Source: Aquilonibacter sp963820185 (lineage in GTDB: Bacteria > Vulcanimicrobiota > Vulcanimicrobiia > Vulcanimicrobiales > Vulcanimicrobiaceae). From it: a stretch of DNA of 64,000 nt. The notes beneath the pieces are model-generated. The model was not told where the DNA came from and did not search any database. It worked only from the letters and a program-made list of their open reading frames with translations. Position 1 is the stretch's first letter. Each line of letters starts with the position of its first letter. Positions 8,174 through 16,914 of this stretch are shown one piece after another. A program made the position numbers and the translations under genes. The DNA lies in NCBI GenBank assembly GCA_963820185.1, contig CAWFYV010000006.1, forward strand, positions 165,667-229,666, read 5' to 3'.

Positions 8174-8655
8174 GAGCTGCGCCGCTCCGGCAACATCAGG
8201 CGTTCGAAGAACCGGAAGATCTTCGTAACGGGAAAATCCTTGGCTTCGATCGGCTCGGTCAGGATCGTATAGAGTCCGCAGAGTTTGCCCGAGAGTACGT
8301 CGGTAAAGAGCTGATCGCCGACAACCGCAATCTGCCGGCGCGGCAATCCTAGGAGCCGGACCGCACGTAACATCCCGAATGGCAGCGGTTTGAGCGCGTT
8401 GGGCACACACGCGATCTGCAACTGCGCCGCGACGCCGGTCACGCGCTCGGTAAAGTTGTTCGAGACCATCACCAGACGGAAGCCGCGTTCGTGCGCTTGC
8501 GCGACCCATTCCAGGTGGTCGGCCTCAAGCTCCGTCTGGCGGAAACCCATCAGGGTGTTGTCGAGGTCGATGATAAGGCCCCGGAAGCCCTGGTCGTGGA
8601 GTTCTCCCAGCGAGACGGCGGCGAGGCGCGAGACAAACCGGTCTGGACCCAACAT
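8170..8655 (-). CDS. yqeG: YqeG-family HAD phosphatase
   Basis: 161 residues, type IIIA HAD hydrolase. Motif I is D-L-D-N-T-L near residue 30, motif II is S-N-N near 65, and the conserved acidic motif is G-D-Q-L-F-T-D near 112. In Firmicutes and Cyanobacteria yqeG also sits next to aroE or ribosome-related genes; the protein belongs to the phosphatidylglycerophosphate phosphatase (Gep4-like) superfamily, but the bacterial substrate is not certain. Its stop overlaps the aroE start, so the two are co-transcribed. Confidence 0.88.
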   Translation of the reverse strand: MLGPDRFVSRLAAVSLGELHDQGFRGLIIDLDNTLMGFRQTELEADHLEWVAQAHERGFRLVMVSNNFTERVTGVAAQLQIACVPNALKPLPFGMLRAVRLLGLPRRQIAVVGDQLFTDVLSGKLCGLYTILTEPIEAKDFPVTKIFRFFERLMLPERRSS

Positions 8656-8798
8656 TAGGGCAGCGGTTCCGACGGCTTATCCCCGGTATCCTCGGAAGGC
8701 TCCACAGGCTCTCCTCGCGGGAGGCCCCTTCATCCCCGGTCCGTCCTCCGATTTTTGTCGTTTTCCACAGCCGGACCACAAGGAGTTGAGCCTACAGA

Positions 8799-8846
8799 CC
8801 CCAATATCTTGTGGCAATAAGATCAGTGTGGCACAATAGGTGTCCC
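8799..8846. promoter_or_regulatory. Candidate NrdR boxes upstream of nrdJ
   Basis: 8799-8814 matches 13 of 16 positions of the NrdR box (ACACWATATMTWGTGT), with its core CAATATCTTGTG intact. A second site at 8831-8846 keeps the left half, CACAATA, but not the right. The starts are 32 bases apart, three helical turns, the spacing usual for NrdR box pairs. NrdR represses ribonucleotide reductase genes when dATP is abundant; nrdR itself is not in the window. A possible -10 (CACAAT, 8832-8837) lies within the second box. Confidence 0.6.
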
Positions 8847-8901
8847 GCTGGTCTTCGGATCTCCCCGATCCCCCGTCAGCAGCGCTAAGGAGCACCACCC
8901 C

Positions 8902-11900
8902 ATGAAGTTCCGCCGCCTCTATTCGGCCCCCGGCGATCCGTACGCGGGCCTGGAGTTCGAGCCGCGCACCTCGCGGATCGTGAACCCCGACGGTTCGGTC
9001 ATTTTCGAAGCCAAGGATGTCATGGTGCCGGCCGGTTGGAGCCAGGTCGCCGTCGACGTGCTCGCCCAGAAGTATTGCCGCAAGGCGGGCGTCCCTACCG
9101 CGACCGTGCGCGTCCAAGAAACCGACGTGCCCGAGTGGCTGTGGCGTTCCGAAGCCGCGTCCGACGCGACGTTCGGTGCGGAGCGCGATGCGCGCCAGGT
9201 CTTCAATCGTTTGGCGGGGTGCTGGGCCTATTGGGGTTGGAAGTACGGCTACTTCGATTCCGACGACGACGCGCGCGTCTACTTCGACGAGATGTCGGCA
9301 ATGCTCGCGCGCCAAGTCGGCGCGCCGAATTCGCCGCAATGGTTCAACACCGGTCTGCACTGGGCGTACGGCATTTCGGGTCCGGCGCAAGGCCACTACT
9401 ACGTCGATCCCAAGACGAGCGAAGCCGTGCGCTCGACGTCGACCTTCGAACGGCCGCAGGTCAGTGCGTGTTTGCCGCATCATGCGCTTGTCTCGACTCC
9501 TGATGGTCCCATTCCAATCGGCGACATCGTCGATGGCAAGATGATCGGTCAATGGGTTTACGACGAACATGGCCTCACTAAAGTAGTTGCCGTGATGCCA
9601 AACGGAAGCAAACCGGTCGTGCGCGTCGACCTCTCGAACGGTAATTTCATCGAAGCTACCGCCGATCATCGCGTTCGCGTGAGAACAACTAAGTCGCGGA
9701 CAGCTGCATGGAAGCGCATCGATGAATTGCAGCCCGGCGATCGTCTTATCGAGAAAACGAATACGGCTATCCTCAAGCGTTCGGGTTCATTAGCGGATAT
9801 TGCCGAGGCTTCGCTTGCAGGTTGGGTCCAAGGCGACGGCTTCGTCGGGAAATATCGCACCGGCACGAACACGAGCCTGACGCTCGAAGCTATGGCTGTA
9901 AATGGTGACGAGCGCGCCCATGTGACCGCTATTTCAGAGATTGCGCTTGCAGGCTTGCATTACAACGAGTGGACGCGACCGACGCCGATCGGCGGCGTGG
10001 AGGTGACGCGTAGGCGCTACTACGGTGAAGTGCTACGCTCGTACGTCGAACAATATGAACTCGAGCGGCGAAGTGAAGAACTGCGCGTGCCCAAAGCTAT
10101 AATGCGCCTCGGCCGCGACGCCATTTGCGAATACTTACGTTCCCTTTTCCAAGCCGACGGATGCGTGACCAGCCAGGGCAAGATTGAATTTGGAACGGTC
10201 TCGCGAGAGTTCGCAGATGACGTCTCCGCGCTCTTACGCAATCTCGGCATTGGCAACATCGTGCGGACGTATGGCCCATATGACGACATCCGCAAGCCGT
10301 TCACCAAAGTACAGATCGCCCGTGAAAGCGATCGCCTGCGGTTCGCTGAGCACATTGGTTTCGTCGATGACGAAAAATCCCACAAGCTGATGCAAACGTT
10401 TCTACGGCCGGGAAAGTACTCGCGGAAGGAACGCTTGCTTACCGTCCTTTCGATCAATCCGGTTGGCGTGATGCCCGTCTACGATATCCAAACTACGAGC
10501 GGCAGTTTCCTCACGCGAAACGTCGTTGTTCACAATTGCTTCATACTTTCTATCGACGATGATCTCGTCAACGAAGGCGGCATCTTCGACGGCGTGCTGC
10601 GCGAAGCGCGCATTTTCAAAGGCGGCTCGGGTTCGGGTGCGAACTTCTCGCGGATCCGCGCGAAGAACGAGAAGCTCACCGGCGGCGGTACGTCGAGCGG
10701 TTTGATGTCGTTCCTTAAAGTCTTTGATCGCGCCGCCGGTGCGATCAAATCGGGTGGTACCACGCGCCGCGCCGCCAAGATGGTTGTGCTCAACGCGGAC
10801 CATCCCGACATCGAAGAGTTCGTGAACTGGAAGGTCACGGAAGAACGCAAAGTCGCTGACCTGGTGATCGGGTCCCGCATGCTGCAAGAGCAGCTCAATG
10901 CGATCATGTCGGCAGCGCACGATACCCGCGTGCCGGAGGGCTCGCGTCTGGACGTGGCGTTTAATTCCCATTTGCGCGAGGCCCTCCGTAAGGCGCTTGC
11001 GCTGGGCGTGCCCAGCGGCGCGACGCAACAAGCGCTCGACTATGCGCGCCAGGGCTACAAGAGTCTCGAAATCGAGCAATACGATACGGCGTGGGATTCG
11101 GAAGCCTACAACACCGTGTCGGGCCAGAACTCGAACAATTCGGTGCGCTTGACCAACGCGTTCTTCAAGACGCTCGATCAGAACGGCGATTGGGAGCTAA
11201 CCTCGCGCACCAAAGGCACGACGGTCAAAACGATCAAGGCTGCGGATCTGTGGGAACAAATCGGGCTTGCTGCCTGGCAGTGCGCCGATCCCGGTCTGCA
11301 ATTCGACGATACGATTCAAGAGTGGCACACGTGTTCGAACGACGAGCGCATAAATGCTACGAATCCGTGCAGCGAATATGTGTTCATCGACGACACGGCG
11401 TGCAATCTCGCGAGCATGAATCTCGTCAAGTTTGAAGATGCGCGCGGTGGATTTGACGCGCAGCGCTTCGCTGAAGCGACGCGTATCTGGACGACGACGC
11501 TCGAAATCTCGGTGACGATGGGCCAAATGCCCTCAAAGACCATCGCTGAGAAGAATCACAAGTATCGCACGCTTGGCCTTGGGTATGCGAACCTCGGCTC
11601 GCTGCTCATGCGCATGGGCCTGCCCTACGATTCGGATGAAGCATTCGGCTGGTGCGCGGCGATCAACGCGCTGATGACCGGCACGGCCTATCGCACGTCG
11701 GCCGAGATGGCGCAGCAGCTCGGCGCATTTGCGCGATACGAGGCGAATCGCGAGCCGATGTTGCGCGTGATTCGCAACCACCGCCGCGCCGCCTATGATG
11801 CGCCACGCCACGAGTACGAAGGCTTGAGCGTCGTCCCGGTGACGCATACCCCGTCGCTCTTCACGCAAGAGACATGGGCGCTCGCCCGCAAGATGTGGGA

Positions 11901-12549
11901 CGACGCGCTCTCGATCGGCGAGGTCGCCGGCTTCCGCAACGCGCAAACCGTGGTGATCGCCCCGACCGGGACAATTGGTCTCGTGATGGATTGCGACACG
12001 ACCGGCATCGAACCGGACTTCGCGCTGGTGAAGTTCAAGAAGCTCGCCGGCGGCGGGTACTTCAAGATCGTCAATCAGTCGGTCGAGGCCGCGTTGCATC
12101 GTCTTGGCTACTCGCAAGAGCAGATCGACGCGATCGAGACGTTCGCCAAAGGCACCGGCACGCTGCTCGAAGCGCCGCACATCAATCGCGCGACGCTCAA
12201 GGCCAAGGGCTTCGACGACGACGCCATCACGCGCGTCGAAGAGTCGTTACACGGCGCATTCGAGCTGCCGTTTGTCTTCAACAAGTTCGTGCTCGGTGAG
12301 GAGTTCTGCAAAGACAAGCTCGGCATCACCGATGCGCAACTCAACGACTGGAACTGCTCGATCCTGCGCGACGGCCTCGGTTTTAGCACGCAGCAGATCG
12401 AGGAGGCCTCGGCGCACATCTGCGGGCGCATGACGCTCGAAGGGGCGCCGTTCAGCTCAAGGACGAGCATCTGCCGGTCTTCGATTGCGCGACGCCGTGC
12501 GGCAAGTACGGGACGCGCTACATCCGCCCGCTCGCGCACATCGACATGA
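8902..12549 (+). CDS. nrdJ: Adenosylcobalamin-dependent ribonucleotide reductase (class II), intein-containing main part
   Basis: Reduces ribonucleotides to deoxyribonucleotides using vitamin B12. ATG with AAGGAG 9 bases upstream. Residues 1-189 and 546 onward are the host protein. The redox cysteines expected from Thermotoga NrdJ are present: Cys546 (A-C-F-I-L, +1 residue of the intein), Cys823 in N-P-C-S-E-Y (thiyl radical position) and Cys834 in T-A-C-N-L-A-S, the last two 11 residues apart as in the model enzyme. The glycine-rich G-S-G-S-G-A-N-F segment follows the intein. The true frame ends at about 12450: after G-A-P the reading continues in another frame (Q-L-K-D-E-H-L-P-V-F-D-C), so the last 32 or so residues of this open frame are not real. 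See the separate entry for the 3' part. Confidence 0.92.
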   Translation: MKFRRLYSAPGDPYAGLEFEPRTSRIVNPDGSVIFEAKDVMVPAGWSQVAVDVLAQKYCRKAGVPTATVRVQETDVPEWLWRSEAASDATFGAERDARQVFNRLAGCWAYWGWKYGYFDSDDDARVYFDEMSAMLARQVGAPNSPQWFNTGLHWAYGISGPAQGHYYVDPKTSEAVRSTSTFERPQVSACLPHHALVSTPDGPIPIGDIVDGKMIGQWVYDEHGLTKVVAVMPNGSKPVVRVDLSNGNFIEATADHRVRVRTTKSRTAAWKRIDELQPGDRLIEKTNTAILKRSGSLADIAEASLAGWVQGDGFVGKYRTGTNTSLTLEAMAVNGDERAHVTAISEIALAGLHYNEWTRPTPIGGVEVTRRRYYGEVLRSYVEQYELERRSEELRVPKAIMRLGRDAICEYLRSLFQADGCVTSQGKIEFGTVSREFADDVSALLRNLGIGNIVRTYGPYDDIRKPFTKVQIARESDRLRFAEHIGFVDDEKSHKLMQTFLRPGKYSRKERLLTVLSINPVGVMPVYDIQTTSGSFLTRNVVVHNCFILSIDDDLVNEGGIFDGVLREARIFKGGSGSGANFSRIRAKNEKLTGGGTSSGLMSFLKVFDRAAGAIKSGGTTRRAAKMVVLNADHPDIEEFVNWKVTEERKVADLVIGSRMLQEQLNAIMSAAHDTRVPEGSRLDVAFNSHLREALRKALALGVPSGATQQALDYARQGYKSLEIEQYDTAWDSEAYNTVSGQNSNNSVRLTNAFFKTLDQNGDWELTSRTKGTTVKTIKAADLWEQIGLAAWQCADPGLQFDDTIQEWHTCSNDERINATNPCSEYVFIDDTACNLASMNLVKFEDARGGFDAQRFAEATRIWTTTLEISVTMGQMPSKTIAEKNHKYRTLGLGYANLGSLLMRMGLPYDSDEAFGWCAAINALMTGTAYRTSAEMAQQLGAFARYEANREPMLRVIRNHRRAAYDAPRHEYEGLSVVPVTHTPSLFTQETWALARKMWDDALSIGEVAGFRNAQTVVIAPTGTIGLVMDCDTTGIEPDFALVKFKKLAGGGYFKIVNQSVEAALHRLGYSQEQIDAIETFAKGTGTLLEAPHINRATLKAKGFDDDAITRVEESLHGAFELPFVFNKFVLGEEFCKDKLGITDAQLNDWNCSILRDGLGFSTQQIEEASAHICGRMTLEGAPFSSRTSICRSSIARRRAASTGRATSARSRTST
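9469..10536 (+). other. Intein with LAGLIDADG homing endonuclease domain inside nrdJ
   Basis: 356 residues (190-545 of the precursor). It starts with Cys1 (C-L-P-H-H-A-L-V-S-T), has block B T-A-D-H-R-V near its residue 65, and ends V-V-V-H-N, with host Cys as the +1 residue, so all splice-site residues are intact. Between the splicing halves are two dodecapeptide motifs, L-A-G-W-V-Q-G-D-G and L-R-S-L-F-Q-A-D-G, each with its catalytic Asp, so the endonuclease looks active. The flanks join as Q-V-S-A/C-F-I-L, the normal uninterrupted NrdJ sequence. The region is visibly richer in A/T and in rare-looking codons than the exteins, consistent with transfer. Confidence 0.95.
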
Positions 12550-13575
12550 TGGCCGCGGCGCAGCCGTTCGTTACCGGCGCGATCTCGAAGACGATCAACC
12601 TGCCGCAAACCGCGACGATCGGCGACGTCAAGGAAGCCTACCGTTATAGCTGGGAGCGGATGATCAAAGCGGTCGCGCTCTATCGCGACGGCTCGAAGCT
12701 CTCGCAGCCGCTGGCCGGAAGCTACGATCTTGGCGGCGATGCGTCAATCGACGAAGAAGTCGCAGCGCCGGTACCGTTCCAGCAACCGCTGCAAGTCGCC
12801 GAGAAGATCGTGTACCGCTATATCGCCAAGCGCCGCAGCATGCCGACCGCGTCGCGGCGGTTACACGCAGAAAGCCGTCGATCGGCGGACACAAAGTCTA
12901 CCTGCGCACCGGCGAATACGACGAACGGCACAACTCGGCGAGATCTTCATCGACATGCACAAGGAAGGCGCGGCGTTCCGTTCGCTGATGAACAACTTCG
13001 CGATCGCCGTGTGCCTGGGTCTGCAGCACGGCGTGCCGCTCGAAGAGTACGTGGAGGCGTTTACCTTCACGCGCTTCGAGCCCAACGGTCCGGTCGTCGG
13101 TCACGAGAACATCAAGATGGCGACCTCGATCCTCGACTACATCTTCCGCGAGCTCGCGGTGAGCTATCTCGGCCGCTACGATCTCGCGCACGTGCAGCCA
13201 TCGATGGAGATGGATGCGATGGGCGTGGAATCACCCGAGGAGTACGTCGCCGAGGAAGCCGGACCGACGCACGTGCGTCCCGCCGGCGTCGCCGAAAAAT
13301 TCCATCCAGTCTCAACGCATCTGCGTCCCGGCAAGGACGAAGGCGATCACGGCGAGGGCGGTGGTATGCACGCGCCGGCGATGCACGACACGCCCAAACC
13401 CATGCCCCACGCGGCAACCGCGACCGCGCTGATGTCGAAAGTCGAAGCGGTCAACGCATCAAAGGCCAAGGGCTACACCGGCAACGCCTGCGGCGAATGC
13501 GGACAACTTACGATGGTCCGAAACGGCGCCTGTGAAAAGTGCGACAACTGTGGCGCAACCTCCGGATGTAGTTAA
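12453..13575 (+). CDS. nrdJ: nrdJ 3' part (C-terminal domain), broken by frameshifts
   Basis: This continues the same NrdJ protein. Conserved sequence moves between frames: frame 3 from about 12453 to 12850 (I-N-L-P-Q-T-A, Y-R-D-G-S-K), frame 1 to about 12880 (G-Y-T-Q-K-A-V), frame 2 to about 12928 (G-G-H-K-V-Y-L-R-T-G-E-Y), then frame 1 to the stop (L-G-E-I-F-I-D, then G-P-V-V-G-H-E-N-I-K-M). The end carries the Cys-rich tail C-G-E-C and C-E-K-C-D-N-C, the swinging thiol/zinc region of NrdJ. About four small indels therefore separate readable blocks. With otherwise unspoiled sequence, assembly error is likelier than decay, but a real pseudogene cannot be excluded. Confidence 0.8.
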
Positions 13576-13604
13576 AACCTTCCACGTATCCACAGGTTCC
13601 TGGG

Positions 13605-13640
13605 GAAAACCGCCGATCATTGCATCGGCGGTTTTCTTTT
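13605..13640 (+). terminator. Rho-independent terminator of nrdJ
   Basis: A 13 bp perfect stem, GAAAACCGCCGAT with ATCGGCGGTTTTC, and a six-base loop, followed by TTTT. It lies 30 bases after the nrdJ stop. Confidence 0.9.
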
Positions 13641-13691
13641 GCAAGAATGGGACAGCACGGTGCGCCCTGGATGCGATACCCTTCGTCTGGT

Positions 13692-14456
13692 ATGGTTTGG
13701 CACCCGAATCCGATTCCCATCGCGATGGCGCTGATCACGATGGTACTCGCCTTCTGCGGAGTGATTCTCGGGCGCCTCATCATGCGCCGATCGCCCGAAG
13801 GCATAGGAAACGATACAAGAGGCTTCGTCAGAATCGAGGCTGGGCTCATGACATCGATGGTTGCGCTTTTGCTCAGTCTCCAGCTTTCATCGGCGAAGAC
13901 GGCCTTTGATGATCAAGAACACCAGGTAACCGAAGTTGCTGCGCAAGTAATTTTTGTCGATACTGCGCTCGCGCACAGCGGTCGCGGTTCCGTAGCCGCG
14001 CGAGCAACGCTGCACCAGCTTGTTGAGGAAATGTACGAGCACACTTGGCCCAACGCGCATCGGGGAACCCGCATCGAGACTCCACCGGGAGCCGATCTCC
14101 TCTACGAGCAAATCAACGAAATCTCGCCGGCAAACAGAAGTCAGCAGTTCGCAAAGTCCGAAGCGCTAGATGCCGCTCTCGGGGTCGGAAAGACGCTGCA
14201 GATGCTTTCGGCGCAAAACGCCAGTTCAGCGACAGTTGCGTTGTTGATCGTAGAGATGGCGTGGGCCACTGGGATCTTTATCCTCTTCGGATTGCTTGCG
14301 CCGAGCAACCGAGCTGCAATAACGGTACTTGCACTTACCGCAGTCACTGTTGCGTCCGCGATTTACCTCATTGCCGAGATGAGTGCACCGTTCTCCGGGA
14401 CGATTCGAGTTTCTAGCGCACCGATCGAGCACGCCCTCAGCCAAATCGGGCACTGA
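13692..14456 (+). CDS. DUF4239 (bestrophin-like) membrane protein
   Basis: About 254 residues from the ATG at 13692; an ATG at 13671 is possible, and no clear ribosome site decides between them. Two hydrophobic segments lie near the N terminus (around 10-28 and 50-68) and two near the C terminus (around 190-210 and 218-236), with a soluble helical part between. The ending A-P-F-S-G-T-I-R-V-S and the E-H-A-L tail are characteristic of the DUF4239 family, related to bestrophin-like channels. Transport activity is not established for the family. It follows the nrdJ terminator, so it has its own transcript, perhaps shared with the sulfatase gene 41 bases downstream. Confidence 0.65.
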   Translation: MVWHPNPIPIAMALITMVLAFCGVILGRLIMRRSPEGIGNDTRGFVRIEAGLMTSMVALLLSLQLSSAKTAFDDQEHQVTEVAAQVIFVDTALAHSGRGSVAARATLHQLVEEMYEHTWPNAHRGTRIETPPGADLLYEQINEISPANRSQQFAKSEALDAALGVGKTLQMLSAQNASSATVALLIVEMAWATGIFILFGLLAPSNRAAITVLALTAVTVASAIYLIAEMSAPFSGTIRVSSAPIEHALSQIGH

Positions 14457-14497
14457 ACGTGCCTGCACACTCGCTACCGAACGAAAGCGATACGACC

Positions 14498-16291
14498 ATG
14501 TCAGATCTCTCAGACCGCACGGTGCTGCCAGTCCCGCCGCCTCAGTATTCGCCGATTACCGAGCTCGATGCGCACAATGCAAAAGCTCCACCGCGATTTG
14601 AAGTGAAGGCGCCGAAAGATGCGCCTAACGTGGTCGTTATTCTTCTCGACAACATGGGGTTCGGCGACATATCGACCTTCGGAGGGCCGATCCAAATGCC
14701 GACCCTGGATCGTCTAGCGAAGACCGGGCTGCGGTACAACAATCTCAAAGTCCCACCGCTGTGTTCGCCTGCGCGCGTGGCGCTGCTAACCGGCCGCAAT
14801 AGTCACAGTGCGAACTTCGGCGTGATCTCGGAAATTGCCAGTGGCTTTCCCGGGTACACGGCGATGCGTCCGAGCAGCATCACGATGTTACCGCAGATCT
14901 TGCGGCTCAACGGCTATAACACGGCAATGTTCGGAAAGTGTCATGAACTAGGGCCGTGGGAAGCGAGCGACGTCGGCCCCTTCGATCGCTGGCCGGTGCA
15001 TAGTGGGTTTGAGCGGTTCTACGGCTTCATGTCCGGCGAGGCCGACCTCTTTCACCCGGTTATTTACGACAACATGACCCGGTTAGATATGCATCCCGAC
15101 GCCGACTACTATGCCAGTACCGATATCACAGACAAAAGTATTCTCTGGCTGCGTTCACAGCGTTCACTGGCTCCCGACAAGCCGTTCTTCGTCTACTACG
15201 CGGCGATTGGTACGCATGGTCCGTTCCAAGTGCCCGATGCGTGGCGCGACCGGTACAAAGGCAAGTTTGATCAGGGCTGGGATCAGGTGCGCAAAGAAAC
15301 GTTGGCGCGGCAAATCGAGCTAGGGGTCGTGCCGCCGGGCACCGATCTTGCGCCTAAGCCACCCGGAATCCAGGAATGGGACAAGCTAACGGCCGACGAG
15401 AAAAAAGTTTTTGCGCGATATATGGAGATCTATGCTGCGTTTGCCGAGGTCACCGACTACGAAATCGGGCGGTTTCTCGACGAGATCGAGGCGCTCGGCC
15501 AAATGGACAACACACTGATCTTCTACATTACCGGCGACAACGGTTCGGTTTTCCAAGGCGGCCCGAATGGCGCATTCAATGAGTTGTCCGTGTTCAACGG
15601 TCTTCCAGAGCCGTTGGACGTTGCACTAAAAAACTTCGACGAGATCGGTGGACCGAAGTCCCACATCTTGTATAACAATGGCTGGGCTTTTTCCGGCGCC
15701 ACGCCGTTTGGCTGGGGCCACCAGGTAGCCTCATACGGCGGCGTCTGCCAATCGATGGTGGTCCACTGGCCGAAGAACATCGCAGAGAAGGGCGGCCTGC
15801 GCACGCAGTGGATGCACATGATCGATATTGCGCCGACGGTGTTAGAGGCAGTTGGTGTGCCCGAGCCTGGCATCGTCTACGGCGTCGAGCAAAAACCGTT
15901 CGAAGGCGTGAGCGTGTTCGATACCTTGAATAACCCCGAGGCGAAGTCGCGCCATACCACGCAGTACTTCGAGATGGCGGGCAACCGCGGCATCTACCAC
16001 GATGGCTGGTTCGCTACTACGGTGCACCGGCCGCCATGGGAGCCCAAGCCACGCGCTACATTTGAGAACGATAAGTGGGAACTCTACAACGTCGAGGAAG
16101 ATTTCAGTTGCGCGCACGACCTTGCCGCGAAATTTCCCGACAAACTTGAGAAGCTAAAAGGACTCTTCTTAGAAGAGGCCGTCAAGTACAACGTCCTTCC
16201 GCTCGACGATCGGGCTTGGGAACGTTTCAATGCCGTTCTGGCGGGGCGGCCGGATCTGATGGAAGGTCGCTCCGGAAATCACGGTCTATGA
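14498..16291 (+). CDS. Arylsulfatase, main catalytic part
   Basis: About 597 residues from the ATG at 14498. The sulfatase signature L-C-S-P-A-R-V-A-L-L-T-G-R near residue 87 contains the Cys that is converted to formylglycine. Metal-binding Asp residues are in L-L-D-N-M-G-F-G-D near 50 and T-G-D-N-G-S near 350. It cleaves sulfate esters; the natural substrate is unknown. No signal peptide is evident, suggesting a cytoplasmic enzyme of the approximately 780-residue class. The stop at 16291 is produced by one extra base near 16274: in the next frame E-I-T-V-Y-E-G-M runs on into the conserved C-terminal domain. Confidence 0.88.
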   Translation: MSDLSDRTVLPVPPPQYSPITELDAHNAKAPPRFEVKAPKDAPNVVVILLDNMGFGDISTFGGPIQMPTLDRLAKTGLRYNNLKVPPLCSPARVALLTGRNSHSANFGVISEIASGFPGYTAMRPSSITMLPQILRLNGYNTAMFGKCHELGPWEASDVGPFDRWPVHSGFERFYGFMSGEADLFHPVIYDNMTRLDMHPDADYYASTDITDKSILWLRSQRSLAPDKPFFVYYAAIGTHGPFQVPDAWRDRYKGKFDQGWDQVRKETLARQIELGVVPPGTDLAPKPPGIQEWDKLTADEKKVFARYMEIYAAFAEVTDYEIGRFLDEIEALGQMDNTLIFYITGDNGSVFQGGPNGAFNELSVFNGLPEPLDVALKNFDEIGGPKSHILYNNGWAFSGATPFGWGHQVASYGGVCQSMVVHWPKNIAEKGGLRTQWMHMIDIAPTVLEAVGVPEPGIVYGVEQKPFEGVSVFDTLNNPEAKSRHTTQYFEMAGNRGIYHDGWFATTVHRPPWEPKPRATFENDKWELYNVEEDFSCAHDLAAKFPDKLEKLKGLFLEEAVKYNVLPLDDRAWERFNAVLAGRPDLMEGRSGNHGL

Positions 16292-16295
16292 GGGA

Positions 16296-16835
16296 ATGAA
16301 AGGCATTCCTGAAAACGCCTTCATCAACGTGAAGAACCACTCTTTTGTAATTCGGGCTGACATCGAAGTTCCCAAGACCGGCGCACAAGGTGTGATCATT
16401 GCCCAAGGCGGGGAAATGGGCGGCTGGAGTCTCTACGTCAAGGACGGCGCACCGCGGTTTGCGTGGAACTATCTCGGCCGCGAGACGTACAAGATTGCGG
16501 GCCGCGACCGTTTGCCGGCAGGCCGCGTCGAACTCCGCTTCGAGTTTGCGTATGATGGCGGTCTCGGTGCGGGCGGTGACGGTACGATCTTCGTTAACGA
16601 CAAAGAGGTCGGCGCGGGACGAGTCGAGCACACGCAGCCGTTTGCGTTTGGTGCGGAAACGACCGACGTGGGTGAGAACCTCTACACGTGCGTCAGCGAC
16701 GACTACAAAATAGGCGCGAACAAATTCAACGGCAAGATTCACAAGGTGACCGTCCAGGTCGGAAAGTCAAACCTCAGCGAAGAGGCCCAGAAATCACTCG
16801 CTGAACTACGTATGAAGAAAGCGCTCTTCGTCTAA
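16296..16835 (+). CDS. Arylsulfatase C-terminal domain, separated by a frameshift
   Basis: 179 residues starting G-M-K-G-I-P-E-N-A-F, a beta-rich domain with G-G-W-S-L-Y-V-K-D-G and Y-D-G-G blocks that is always the C-terminal domain of this long arylsulfatase class. It has no independent ribosome site and begins four bases after the false stop. Removing a single G in the 16274-16275 run restores one protein of about 778 residues. No standalone function is expected. Confidence 0.85.
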   Translation: MKGIPENAFINVKNHSFVIRADIEVPKTGAQGVIIAQGGEMGGWSLYVKDGAPRFAWNYLGRETYKIAGRDRLPAGRVELRFEFAYDGGLGAGGDGTIFVNDKEVGAGRVEHTQPFAFGAETTDVGENLYTCVSDDYKIGANKFNGKIHKVTVQVGKSNLSEEAQKSLAELRMKKALFV

Positions 16836-16914
16836 CCGAGCCGCAGCTTTGCCAGTTGCGCTTCACATAAATACACCCGGTCGGAATGGTCGTACCTTAC
16901 CAGTAAGAGGCCGG

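Noticed and set aside
8174..8509. N-terminal extension of the aroE frame
   Set aside because: Arg/Asp-rich shadow of yqeG; the ATGA overlap at 8173 explains the real start.
10402..11079. Long minus-strand frame opposite nrdJ
   Set aside because: High-GC shadow of the conserved NrdJ catalytic frame, with no recognisable motif and no ribosome site.
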